Shown one piece after another: positions 34,334-43,586 of a stretch of DNA of 64,000 nucleotides (position 1 is its first letter; each line of letters opens with the position of its first letter). This DNA is from CAVALG01 sp045576295. Lineage in GTDB: Bacteria > Bacillota > Clostridia > Oscillospirales > Acutalibacteraceae. The notes beneath the pieces were generated by a model. The model saw nothing but the letters and a program-made list of their open reading frames with translations, ran no database searches and was not told the origin of the DNA. The DNA lies in assembly GCA_045576295.1 (NCBI GenBank), contig JAZNGF010000049.1, positions 1-64,000 of the forward strand. The letters are read 5' to 3'. Both the position numbers and the translations under genes were made by a program.

Positions 34334-35917
34334 ATGTTAGAATTAGATATTTTAAAAACATGGCCTGATTGGAAAGCAATCAGATTAATTGGTGAAGGCA
34401 GTTTTGGTAAAGTTTATGAGATAGTGCGTAATAATTTTGGAATTGAGGAGCATTGTGCACTAAAGGTTATCTCTATACCCTCCTCTCCTGCCGAACTGCA
34501 AAGTATGCGAAACGAAGGAATGGACGATGCCAGCACTACTGAATATTACAGGGGGCTCGTTGAAGAATTTGTTCAAGAGATTGCGCTTATGTCGAAACTC
34601 AAAGGCAATATCAACATTGTAGGTTACGAAGATTACGCAGTAATTGAACATAAAGATTCTATCGGTTGGGATATTATTATCCGAATGGAACTTCTTACTG
34701 CGTTACCTGCATATATTAAAGATCGATCATTCACTGTTAACGATGTTATCAAACTGGCTACAGATGTTTGCAGCGCGCTTGAACTTTGCCACGATCAAAA
34801 AATAATACATAGAGATATTAAACCTGATAATATCTTTGTTTCTCAAAACGGTGATTTCAAGCTGGGCGATTTTGGAGTTGCAAGAACCATTGAAAAAACT
34901 GTTTCCGGCTTGTCGAAAAAGGGTACTTACACTTACATGGCACCTGAAGTTTATAAAGGTGGATCTTACGGCACAAACGTTGACCTGTATTCACTGGGAA
35001 TTGTTATGTACAAACTTTTAAACAACAACCGTGAACCGTTTTTGCCTCCACACCCTGAACTTATTAAATACAGTGATAAAAACAATGCTTTGGTTAGAAG
35101 AATCAGCGGCGAGGTTATCCCTCCCCCATCTAACAATAATGAACCGCTTAGCCGTATTATACTCAAATCTATCAGTTTCAATCCGTTTGAGCGGTATCAA
35201 TCGCCCACGCAAATGAAAAACGACTTATTAATGGTTAAAGATTCGTTTAACACGGATACATCACCAATACTTCAGTCAAGCCACATTGCCGCTTCAAACA
35301 CCTACACAACCGGTCAAAGCATTAATTCTACACATCAGCCAAGCAATCACTTTACAACAAGCAACTCTTACACGGCGAATAACACTAACAACCACAATAA
35401 CCCCTGCGTTCCGAACTATACCGCCGACACAACTTCTGTGAGCGGTAAAGTATTCGTTTTTGGCGAGAATAGTGAACCCCAAAACAATTTGTATCCAGAA
35501 CAACCACAAATGCAGCAACACACACAGGTGCAGCAACAACCACAAGTACAACAACAACCACAAGTACAACAACCACAAGTACAACAACAGCTACAAGTAC
35601 AACAACAGCTACAACCGCAACCTATGGTTCCAAGCAACAATAATCCCGAAAATCAAAAAAGCGGGTTGAAGACCGTTTCAAAAATTATAGGATGGGTTGG
35701 TGTTGGTGTTTGGCTGATAGTTTCTATTAACATACAGCCATTTGTGGGAATTATTACGCTTTTGGTTGCAGCACTTATGGTGCTTTTGTCAATAAGTAAA
35801 CTTAAACCTATACATAAGTTGTTAAGCATCATTATGTTGGTATTAAGCGCCTTAACTATAAATGTTTTTAATATAGCATCAGCAATTATTAGCTTATGCA
35901 TTAATAAACAAAAATAA
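34334..35917 (+). CDS. Membrane Ser/Thr protein kinase with Gln/Pro repeat linker
   Basis: Start at 34334, after GAGGTGCAAA. The 527-residue protein has an N-terminal Hanks-type kinase domain (about 14-300): glycine loop IGEGSFGKVYE, catalytic lysine in CALKVI (44), HRDIKPDN (159-161 for HRD), DFG (179-181), MAPE. All catalytic residues are present. A Ser/Thr/Asn-rich linker follows, then an 11-residue-class Gln-Pro-Val repeat (about 398-428, QVQQQPQ), then about three to four C-terminal membrane helices (about 447-522). No PASTA domains, unlike PrkC/Stk1. First kinase of the signalling cluster; 20 bp before the next. Its phosphatase partner is not in the window. Confidence 0.9.
   Translation: MLELDILKTWPDWKAIRLIGEGSFGKVYEIVRNNFGIEEHCALKVISIPSSPAELQSMRNEGMDDASTTEYYRGLVEEFVQEIALMSKLKGNINIVGYEDYAVIEHKDSIGWDIIIRMELLTALPAYIKDRSFTVNDVIKLATDVCSALELCHDQKIIHRDIKPDNIFVSQNGDFKLGDFGVARTIEKTVSGLSKKGTYTYMAPEVYKGGSYGTNVDLYSLGIVMYKLLNNNREPFLPPHPELIKYSDKNNALVRRISGEVIPPPSNNNEPLSRIILKSISFNPFERYQSPTQMKNDLLMVKDSFNTDTSPILQSSHIAASNTYTTGQSINSTHQPSNHFTTSNSYTANNTNNHNNPCVPNYTADTTSVSGKVFVFGENSEPQNNLYPEQPQMQQHTQVQQQPQVQQQPQVQQPQVQQQLQVQQQLQPQPMVPSNNNPENQKSGLKTVSKIIGWVGVGVWLIVSINIQPFVGIITLLVAALMVLLSISKLKPIHKLLSIIMLVLSALTINVFNIASAIISLCINKQK
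35527..35615 (+). repeat. 15-bp-type CAACAACCACAAGTA coding repeat
   Basis: Short direct repeats encoding QQPQV units in the kinase linker; copies differ by single codons and one is shortened, consistent with slippage-driven length change. Confidence 0.8.
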
Positions 35918-35937
35918 CGTTTTTATAGGAGGGTACA

Positions 35938-38900
35938 ATGGAACAAAACTTTTGCGCGTATTGTATGAACCCGGCATCTGAATATATATGCGAAGTCTGC
36001 AAAAGAAATAAAAACGAATACAAACCGGCACCGCATCACTTAAAACCGGGCACAATTATTGGCGGCAAGTATGTGGTTGGAGAGGTTTTAGGCGAAGGTG
36101 GTTTTGGAATCACCTATATTGGCCGTGAAACCAATTTAAATATGAAGGTAGCAATAAAGGAATACTTCCCTTCGGGAGCCGTAAACCGCAATAATACAAT
36201 TTCATCAGAGATTTTTTCTCACACCGGAGAAGCCCAAACTTTTTTTGAAAACGGTAAAAGAAATTTTCTGGAAGAAGCTCGCACATTAGCAAAATTTTCG
36301 AATGAATCAAGTATTGTTTCTGTTCAAGACTTTTTTTCTGAAAACAACACAGCATATATTGTTATGGAATACCTTGAAGGAACAAACCTTAAGGATTACA
36401 TTGAACAAAACGGAAAAATGACCTTCGAGCAAACCATAACAATGCTTACCCCTGTTATGAAGTCTCTTTCAAGGATTCACGCACAGGGGCTAATCCACAG
36501 AGATATTAGCCCTGCGAATATTATGATTCTAACTGATGGCACCGTTAAACTCCTTGACTTCGGTGCTGCCCGTGAATTTAACGGTGATGAAAAAAGTCTT
36601 TCGATATTATTAAAGCCCGGTTTCGCCCCCGAAGAACAATATCGCACCAAAGGTTACCAAGGCCCATGGACTGATGTTTATGCTTTATCAGCAACAATGT
36701 ATAAAATGATTACAGGCGCAACACCTTTAGATGCAATGAACCGTGTTTTTTCAGATGATCTTGTGAAAATTTCACAGTTAAACCCAAGCATCACACCAAA
36801 ACAAGAATCTGTTATTTTAAACGGTATGGCGTTACAGCAAGCAGACCGTTATCAAACCATCGACAAACTGTGTTTGGAATGCCAAGCAGCATTATCAAAT
36901 GATTTATCAAACCAAAACTCTAATGTTACCATCACAAACAACAGTTGGATAAACGCCTGGGATACACCACAAATCAAACAGCAGGATTATACCGAAAAAG
37001 CACCAAATAAAGACAATTCAATAAAGGGTAATAAAAAACCAAAAATCGGCGCATTTATTGGGTCGATTGTTACAGGAATACTAACCCTATATTTCATTCT
37101 TACCACCGTATCGCAAATCATAGAAGAAGTTACACCCATTATATTAATAATACTTGCAATCATATTTGGAACTGCAACATTCTTCTTGGGCAGGATGTAT
37201 TTCCCCCGTATTGACAATAAAAAAAGAAAGCCAAATACATTATGTTTAATACTAAGTATAATATTTTCTTTGGTTACACTTTTTTGTGCTTTTGTAACCT
37301 ACCTAAACTTTACAGATGTTTGGGCAGAAGAAGGCGCCGGAGCATTTGGTGCAACGTTAACATTACTCTCTGCAGTCTTCCCCGTGTTTTTCGGATATTT
37401 TTATTATCCAAGATTAGAGCGAAAAAAGAAAGTTTTACTCAAAAAAATATCTGCTATTACTGCGTCAGCCGCTGTTATACTTTTTGTAGTTGGTATTATT
37501 CTTATTAGTTTAAACACTGTTACAATAGGCAGCGAAAAGATTAAGCGCAACGCAACCTCAGTGTCACTTTCGTTTGATATAATTAACAACAACGATATGC
37601 ACAAGCTCAAGGAACTAAAAAACCTTGAATCTCTTTACATCACAGGTTGTTTTTTAGATGATGAGGATGTAAAAATAATCGGCGAACTAACTCAGCTAAA
37701 AGAACTTACCTTAGACGATAACACAGATATTACTAATGTTTCACCGCTAAAAAATCTTATAAACCTTACCCACTTAGACATAAGCAATACCAAAACAACC
37801 GATATTTCTTGTTTGGATAAACTTGTAAAGCTTGAAACCCTTAACATCAGCAAAACTAAAGCAAGCAACTTGAGCGTTTTAAGCAATTTCACAAAATTAG
37901 ATACACTCTATATTGATTCAATAGATGGCCTTGATGTTTCAACCATTTCACTGCCGTCAACTGTTTACACTTTATACTGTAGCAACAACAAAATAACTTC
38001 TCTTGATTTTGTGTTGGGTTCTGAATCTCTTGCAAATATATACGCTGCCAACAATAATATCAGCGATTTAACCCCACTTTCAAAGTACAAACTCAACAAC
38101 ATAAATTTATCTGCTAATAATATATCTGATTTATCACCGCTTAACACTGAAAGCGTATACCAATTAGACTTATCAACAAATGTTATTAGTGATATTTCAT
38201 GTTTAAAAGGCTCTAAAATCAGTTCTATAGATTTGGGATACAACCAAATCTCAGATCTTTCTGCCCTTGCTGATAATTATCAAATCATAAGTTTAAATAT
38301 TAGCAATAACCGCATCACTGATATTGGTTGTTTGAAAGATTGTTTTAAGATTCATTCACTGAATATTTCATTCAACAATATTACTGATATTAGCGCTTTG
38401 GAAACCATTGATAATTTAGAAATATTGGAAGCGCGCGGGAACAATATTATTGATATCAGCCCATTAGCTTCTTGTAAAAAGTTAATCGAAAGTGGAAACA
38501 CCCTTGATTTTAGAGACAACCGAATTTCTAATATAACAGTATTGTCTAATTACGTAAACACTTCGCACATTTATCTTTCGAACAACAATATTTCCGACAT
38601 TTCCCCACTGCAGCACTGTGTAGCACTCGAGATGCTTAAACTAAACAATAACCAAATTTCTGATATAGCGCCTTTAAGCGAATTACCGGCGTTATATATT
38701 TTGCAGGTTGCCAACAACCCAATTACCAGTTTAGCTTCATTTGTGTTGAATGGATACGACAACGCTTTTTTAGATACTTCCACTTTAACCATCTCTTATA
38801 ACGAGGGAATCGATTTTGAAGCACTCGCAGAAAACGAACATCTTATTGTAATTGTTTATGGTGTTCCCCCAAGGCAGGAAAGCCCGCTTCGCGAATATGG

Positions 38901-39003
38901 TTTCAGCACATTTATTGACAGCTTTGAAAACAACGAGGAAGTTGAAGAAAACAGTGATCTTGCTGAGGTCGATGGTACAACCGAGGAGGATGCAAATGGC
39001 TAA
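35938..39003 (+). CDS. LRR receptor-like Ser/Thr kinase with zinc-ribbon N-terminus
   Basis: 1021 residues. N-terminal short zinc ribbon (CAYC...CEVC, residues 6-21); kinase domain (about 44-320) with glycine loop LGEGGFGITY, catalytic lysine VAIKEYF (74), HRDISPAN (187-189 for HRD; serine replaces the usual lysine, as in a common clostridial clade), DFG (207-209) and GFAPEEQY in place of APE. Then about five transmembrane helices (about 370-390, 399-420, 435-457, 468-490, 505-526). Residues about 540-960 are internalin-like leucine-rich repeats of about 22 residues (LxxLxLxxNxISDISPL). The odd helix count would place the LRRs outside and the kinase inside. Acidic C-terminal tail. Overlaps the next gene by 8 bp. 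Confidence 0.9.
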   Translation: MEQNFCAYCMNPASEYICEVCKRNKNEYKPAPHHLKPGTIIGGKYVVGEVLGEGGFGITYIGRETNLNMKVAIKEYFPSGAVNRNNTISSEIFSHTGEAQTFFENGKRNFLEEARTLAKFSNESSIVSVQDFFSENNTAYIVMEYLEGTNLKDYIEQNGKMTFEQTITMLTPVMKSLSRIHAQGLIHRDISPANIMILTDGTVKLLDFGAAREFNGDEKSLSILLKPGFAPEEQYRTKGYQGPWTDVYALSATMYKMITGATPLDAMNRVFSDDLVKISQLNPSITPKQESVILNGMALQQADRYQTIDKLCLECQAALSNDLSNQNSNVTITNNSWINAWDTPQIKQQDYTEKAPNKDNSIKGNKKPKIGAFIGSIVTGILTLYFILTTVSQIIEEVTPIILIILAIIFGTATFFLGRMYFPRIDNKKRKPNTLCLILSIIFSLVTLFCAFVTYLNFTDVWAEEGAGAFGATLTLLSAVFPVFFGYFYYPRLERKKKVLLKKISAITASAAVILFVVGIILISLNTVTIGSEKIKRNATSVSLSFDIINNNDMHKLKELKNLESLYITGCFLDDEDVKIIGELTQLKELTLDDNTDITNVSPLKNLINLTHLDISNTKTTDISCLDKLVKLETLNISKTKASNLSVLSNFTKLDTLYIDSIDGLDVSTISLPSTVYTLYCSNNKITSLDFVLGSESLANIYAANNNISDLTPLSKYKLNNINLSANNISDLSPLNTESVYQLDLSTNVISDISCLKGSKISSIDLGYNQISDLSALADNYQIISLNISNNRITDIGCLKDCFKIHSLNISFNNITDISALETIDNLEILEARGNNIIDISPLASCKKLIESGNTLDFRDNRISNITVLSNYVNTSHIYLSNNNISDISPLQHCVALEMLKLNNNQISDIAPLSELPALYILQVANNPITSLASFVLNGYDNAFLDTSTLTISYNEGIDFEALAENEHLIVIVYGVPPRQESPLREYGFSTFIDSFENNEEVEENSDLAEVDGTTEEDANG

Positions 39004-40606
39004 AACAGTGTTTTTTGATAAAAAAACCTCAGGAAGTGCCGGCTTAATACTGTTTAACAAGCAAGGTTTTATTCGCTCAAAAGCACTTGATGCTCACAAC
39101 ACTATTGGCAGAACCACTAAAAGCAGCAACTGCGACATAGAAATAAACTCGCCTATAGTATCGCGCTTACATGGTGAAATAGTGCAGTTCGGCGGTGAAT
39201 ATCACTATCGCGATTTAAACAGCACTAACGGCACTTACATAAACAATGTGCTTATAGGAAAGCAATCAACTACCAACAAGCAAACAGAAAAGCTAAAAGA
39301 AGGAGACGTTCTTTGCTTTGACATTCGCAACGGTGAACTCAGTAGAGACGATTGTATATACGCGTTATTTACAACCTTCTGTGATACAAACATCAAGTGG
39401 AACCGTTTAGAATTAAACAGTAGCATAGCAGAAGTTTGTATAGGTCGGTCGCAACATTCAGCATTACAAATTGAAAATGCCACAATTTCTGAAAAGCACG
39501 CTTCATTTTTCTGCTCAAGTAACGGATGGGCAATTATTGACCACAACAGCACCAATGGTGTTTACTTGAATGGTAAAAAAATATCCATTCCACGTTACCT
39601 GAAACCTTACGACACTATCAGAATTGTCGACACATACTTCATCTTCACCGGTGAAGATATTCTTTATTCGAATGGAATAGCAAACCTTGAAAAAGAAAAC
39701 GCAATACAACAAGAAGTAGCGAAGGCCCCACCCTCTTTAAGGCGAGAAGCTTCTCCCCCGCCAGCAATCCCGAATGGCCAACTTGTAATAAACATAACCG
39801 AGCGCAGTGTTGTTCAGCGTTTTAAAAAACTTCTCTTGCTTCAAAATATAAATCTTAGTGTGTCTAATGGTGAAATGGTTCTTATTCTTGGTGGCTCAGG
39901 TGCCGGAAAAACCACCTTCATCAATGCTGTAATGGGGTATGAAAAGGCTTCAGGTAAAATAACATATAAAGGTACCGACATTTACGACGAATACGAACAA
40001 ATGAAATATGAAATTGGATTTGTTCCGCAACAAGATCTGCTTCGCGAAAATGATACCGTGTATGCCACTATTTCTAACGCAGCAGAAATGAAGCTCCCCA
40101 AAAAAATGAGTTACGAAGCCCGTGAAGAGCAAATCAACAATGTGCTTGAAGAACTCGGCTTAAGCCGAGAAAAAGAAACTTTGGTATCTAAGCTCAGCGG
40201 AGGCCAAAAAAAGCGATTGAACATTGCTGTTGAATTAATTGCTAACCCAAGCTTGTTTTTCTTAGATGAACCCGATTCCGGAGTTGATGATATAATGGGG
40301 CGCGGATTGATGGAAAACCTTCGATCAATTGCCAACCAAGGAAAAATAGTAATGGTTATAACCCATAGCCCCGAACGTGCGGTCGACCTTTTCGATAAAG
40401 TTATAGTTCTTGCCAAAAGCACAAAAGACAATTGCGGCCATTTAGCTTTCTACGGTTCGGTGAACGAAGCATTCAATTTCTTTGAAGCAACAAATTTCAG
40501 AGAAATTGTTAAAAAGATTAACCGCACTGATGAAAATGGCAACGGTTTATCTGATTTCTATATTAACAAATACGCTACATACAGTAAGGGAGAATGCTAT
40601 GGGTGA
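38996..40606 (+). CDS. Tandem FHA domains fused to an ABCG-type ATPase
   Basis: Start at 38996 (MAKTVFFDKK) with GAGGAGG upstream. 536 residues. Two FHA domains bind phosphothreonine: FHA1 about 25-115 (GR 38-39, SRLHGE, NSTNGTYIN) and FHA2 about 140-218 (GR 150-151, SEKHAS, NSTNGVYLNG), each with the conserved arginine, serine/histidine and asparagine. The ABC domain (about 262-510) has Walker A GGSGAGKTT (299-307), signature LSGGQKKRLN, Walker B LFFLDEPDSGVDD, most like ABCG/ABC-2 exporters. It would couple phosphorylation by the adjacent kinases to transport through the overlapping permease gene. Confidence 0.92.
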   Translation: MAKTVFFDKKTSGSAGLILFNKQGFIRSKALDAHNTIGRTTKSSNCDIEINSPIVSRLHGEIVQFGGEYHYRDLNSTNGTYINNVLIGKQSTTNKQTEKLKEGDVLCFDIRNGELSRDDCIYALFTTFCDTNIKWNRLELNSSIAEVCIGRSQHSALQIENATISEKHASFFCSSNGWAIIDHNSTNGVYLNGKKISIPRYLKPYDTIRIVDTYFIFTGEDILYSNGIANLEKENAIQQEVAKAPPSLRREASPPPAIPNGQLVINITERSVVQRFKKLLLLQNINLSVSNGEMVLILGGSGAGKTTFINAVMGYEKASGKITYKGTDIYDEYEQMKYEIGFVPQQDLLRENDTVYATISNAAEMKLPKKMSYEAREEQINNVLEELGLSREKETLVSKLSGGQKKRLNIAVELIANPSLFFLDEPDSGVDDIMGRGLMENLRSIANQGKIVMVITHSPERAVDLFDKVIVLAKSTKDNCGHLAFYGSVNEAFNFFEATNFREIVKKINRTDENGNGLSDFYINKYATYSKGECYG

Positions 40607-41480
40607 TACCAGAATTGGCCGTGTTGGCCAAATTAAAATTTACATAGGCAAATGTTTTCGTTCGTTTGTTCACGAAAAAGGTTGGAAATCGCTCATAAGC
40701 ACACTTATAATTTCGATTATTCTGGCCTGGGTAATAGGTGATAACACATTCATTGTAAATGAAAGCACCAAAACCGGAGTTTTCGCAATGATCTGCGGCT
40801 GCATCTGGACAGGGATATTCAACTCAATTCAATCCATTTGCAGAGAACGAGCAATAATCAAAAGAGAGCACAAAACCGGATTACACATTTCTTCATACAT
40901 TTTAGCTCATATGTTCTTTGAGTTTATACAATGTATTGCCGAAGCCATTGTGCTCACGGTAGTTTTTGATATTTTTCACGCTTTTCCATCAACAGGCGTA
41001 CTGTTCAGGTGGACTGCATTTGAGTTCTTTATCTCATTTACATTAATTATTTTTTGTGCAGACGCCCTCGGCATATTAGTTTCTTGTATTGTGAAAACCG
41101 AAAATGCCGCAATGACCGTAATGCCTTTTGTTCTTATTATTCAACTTGTTATGTCTGGTATGATGTTCACTCTGCCAGAAAAAGCACAACCCATTAAGGA
41201 AATAACAATAAGCAAATGGGGAATGTGTGCGATATGCAGTTCTGCCGACTTAAACGAAATCCCAACAAAGGACACTTTAAAAAAGTTTGAAAAAGCAGCG
41301 AAATCTGATGAAAAATTAACAAGCTGGAAAGATTTGAATTTAACCCAAAAGTATGATATGGATTATGACGGTTCTGTTCAAAATGTAACCAAAACATGGC
41401 TTATATTAATTCTTTATAGCGCCTTATATGGTGCTGTAGGAACAATCTTTTTAAAATTTGTCGACAAAGATAAAAGATAG
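40599..41480 (+). CDS. ABC-2 type permease of the FHA-ABC transporter
   Basis: Start at 40599 inside the ATPase gene (8-bp overlap, ATGGGTGA). 293 residues with about six transmembrane helices: about 33-52, 56-75, 99-125, 137-165, 170-195 and 270-290. A soluble loop of about 60 residues lies between helices 5 and 6. The arrangement fits the ABC-2/ABCG membrane domain, here a separate subunit. Substrate unknown. Translation is evidently coupled to the ATPase. Confidence 0.85.
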   Translation: MGDTRIGRVGQIKIYIGKCFRSFVHEKGWKSLISTLIISIILAWVIGDNTFIVNESTKTGVFAMICGCIWTGIFNSIQSICRERAIIKREHKTGLHISSYILAHMFFEFIQCIAEAIVLTVVFDIFHAFPSTGVLFRWTAFEFFISFTLIIFCADALGILVSCIVKTENAAMTVMPFVLIIQLVMSGMMFTLPEKAQPIKEITISKWGMCAICSSADLNEIPTKDTLKKFEKAAKSDEKLTSWKDLNLTQKYDMDYDGSVQNVTKTWLILILYSALYGAVGTIFLKFVDKDKR

Positions 41481-41495
41481 GATAGGTGAATAGTT

Positions 41496-42074
41496 ATGAA
41501 AAAAATAATCATAAAATGCCCACACTGCGGCAACAGCTTAAAAGAAGAAGATAACGCGTATTTATATGGTAGCCCTTTTAGAGTATGCAGCAAATGCAAA
41601 AACACTTATGTTGATAACCGTTATCACGAAATTGCTATAGAAGGAATACGTCAGGAAGATATAAATCCAACCGAAGCCGACATGAAAGCTCAGCGAAAAT
41701 CCGGTTGGAAATGGATCTGGATTGGAATTGGAATGAATGCGCTGTTTATCATCATCTTGTTCACAGGTTGGATGATATTCCCCCTTCCCATCTTTGGAGT
41801 TTCTTTTATAATTAGCGGTAGCCGTTCAATTAAAAACGTTAGCCCAAAACAATTAGAAAAAAAGAGAAAAGAAATCGAAGCCGAAAAGCAGCAATCCTTG
41901 CTACGCATACAGAACCCTGAATATTTAGAACAGCTTCGCACTATTGGGTATAACATCCCCTTTAGCGAACAATCTGCTCCGGTTCAACAGCCCCAGCAAA
42001 AAATTTGTGCATCATGTGGAACACACTTAGATGAAAACGACCGTTTTTGCCCTAAATGCGGAACACCAAATTAA
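41496..42074 (+). CDS. Membrane protein with zinc ribbons at both ends
   Basis: 192 residues. N-terminal four-cysteine zinc ribbon (CPHCGN at 9-12, CSKCKN at 31-34), two close transmembrane helices (about 72-93 and 95-110), a basic/acidic coiled-coil-like segment (KQLEKKRKEIEAEKQQ), and a second zinc ribbon at the C-terminus (CASCGTH, CPKCGTPN). Both ends would face the cytoplasm. I do not recognise a function; such ribbons often serve as protein-docking modules in clostridial signalling gene clusters. Confidence 0.75.
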   Translation: MKKIIIKCPHCGNSLKEEDNAYLYGSPFRVCSKCKNTYVDNRYHEIAIEGIRQEDINPTEADMKAQRKSGWKWIWIGIGMNALFIIILFTGWMIFPLPIFGVSFIISGSRSIKNVSPKQLEKKRKEIEAEKQQSLLRIQNPEYLEQLRTIGYNIPFSEQSAPVQQPQQKICASCGTHLDENDRFCPKCGTPN

Positions 42075-42197
42075 GAAAAAACTGCTATCGATTTAGTGTG
42101 TTTAATTATATCGCTATGCTGCGTGTTAACAATTAGCCGCTTAAAATTTTCTATCAACAAAATTAATTTATTAATATAATTATTGGAGGTATTTATT

Positions 42198-43529
42198 ATG
42201 TTTTGTAACCAATGCGGAAGCCAACTTAAAGAAGGTGCAGTTTTTTGCACAAACTGTGGCGCAAAACAAACAGGAAATGAAATTCCCGTTCAACAACCTA
42301 TGCAACCTGTAGCTCCTGTTGCCCCGGCACCTGCTCAAAACTTCGCAGACCCCGAAAAAACTGTTGGCATCTTCTCTGAAGTTCCAGTTTCACAACCTGT
42401 GCAGCCTGCAGTTTCTGCAGAGCAACCCGTTGCAGCTCCCGCTCAGCAGCCTGTAGCCCCGGCACCTGCTCAAAACTTCGCAGACCCTGAAAAAACTGTT
42501 GGCATCTTCTCTGAAGTTCCAGTTTCACAACCTGTGCAGCCTGCAGTTTCTGCAGAGCAACCCGTTGCAGCTCCCGTTCAGCAGCCTGTAGCCCCGGTAC
42601 CTGCTCAAAACTTCGCAGACCCTGAAAAAACTGTTGGCATCTTCTCTGAAGTTCCAGTTTCACAACCTGTGCAGCCTGCAGTTTCTGCAGAGCAACCCGT
42701 TGCAGCTCCCGTTCAGCAGCCTGCTTATCAAGTTCATACACAACCTGCTTATCAGGCACCGATTCAACCAAACAACACCTATAATGAAAATTCGGGCAAT
42801 GTTCATAACGGCAAAGTCAGCTTTTTTAAAGCAATTGCTTTATTGTTCAAAAACTATTTCAACTTCAAAGGAAGAGCTTCAAAAAGCGAATATTGGTGGG
42901 CATTCCTATTTAATACTATCGCCTCTGTTTTTGTTTATTTCCTCTCATATGCGGTTCCCCCGCTCGGTGGCCTTTGCTCTATTGCGTTAACAATCCCGCA
43001 AATTTCTCTTTCAGTGAGAAGACTCCATGATATTGGTAAATCTGGTGCATTCTACTTTATGGGGCTTATCCCGTTTGCAGGTGCTATCATTCTTTTGATT
43101 CAATTCTTCAAGAACAGCGACGGCGATAACAAATGGGGTCCCGGTCCTAAATCAGTGCAGGGTGCTACTGAGTATGTAAACTCTACAGTTACTAACACTG
43201 CACCGGTTCAAAAAAGCATAACCGATAACGATATCTATGTTATGGCTCAAAATCACGAACCAGTTAATTTAGGCACTCCTGAAGCTAAATTCATGATGGA
43301 TAGCGCGCTTAATAAAATCATTCCTACATACACAGGAGCCGAAAATCTTGTTGGCTCTATGATGCTTTGCGACCCTCAGGTAATTAAATCAAGCATCGCT
43401 TCAACCGATACCGATACTTTAATTGTTATTTTTAAAGCACTTGGATATCATATCGGTCAAGGAGAGGATGCAAACATTCTTGGTATGGTTCAGCAGAACG
43501 TTCTTTCAACCCTAAAAACACGATTTTAA
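42198..43529 (+). CDS. Zinc-ribbon DUF805 membrane protein with three 45-residue repeats
   Basis: Start at 42198 after TTGGAGGT. 443 residues: N-terminal zinc ribbon (C3, C6, C17, C20), then three nearly identical 45-residue repeats (about 44-178) rich in Pro/Gln/Val/Ala, each containing DPEKTVGIFSEVP. Next is a DUF805 domain (about 210-325; GRASKSEYWW, RRLHDIGKSG) with about four membrane helices, and a soluble helical C-terminus. The Thr-x-x-Ile pattern in EKTVGIF resembles phosphothreonine ligands of FHA domains, and an FHA protein and two kinases lie just upstream. That link is inference. Confidence 0.82.
   Translation: MFCNQCGSQLKEGAVFCTNCGAKQTGNEIPVQQPMQPVAPVAPAPAQNFADPEKTVGIFSEVPVSQPVQPAVSAEQPVAAPAQQPVAPAPAQNFADPEKTVGIFSEVPVSQPVQPAVSAEQPVAAPVQQPVAPVPAQNFADPEKTVGIFSEVPVSQPVQPAVSAEQPVAAPVQQPAYQVHTQPAYQAPIQPNNTYNENSGNVHNGKVSFFKAIALLFKNYFNFKGRASKSEYWWAFLFNTIASVFVYFLSYAVPPLGGLCSIALTIPQISLSVRRLHDIGKSGAFYFMGLIPFAGAIILLIQFFKNSDGDNKWGPGPKSVQGATEYVNSTVTNTAPVQKSITDNDIYVMAQNHEPVNLGTPEAKFMMDSALNKIIPTYTGAENLVGSMMLCDPQVIKSSIASTDTDTLIVIFKALGYHIGQGEDANILGMVQQNVLSTLKTRF
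42327..42731 (+). repeat. Three tandem 135-bp coding repeats
   Basis: Copies begin at 42327, 42462 and 42597 with only a few base differences (for example Ala/Val alternations), so the expansion is recent or kept uniform by recombination. Each encodes one EKTVGIF motif. Copy number may vary among strains. Confidence 0.92.
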
Positions 43530-43586
43530 TTTATCGCCCAAAGGTACATTTTGTAGCACCATTTGTTTTATATAGGAGTGAAAACA

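Noticed and set aside
35294..35640. Antisense Cys- or Val-rich frames opposite the kinase linker
   Set aside because: Shadows of the CAA-rich repeat; no initiation signals.
42298..42771. 157-codon antisense frame with three protein repeats
   Set aside because: Its repeats simply mirror the 135-bp coding repeats on the plus strand.
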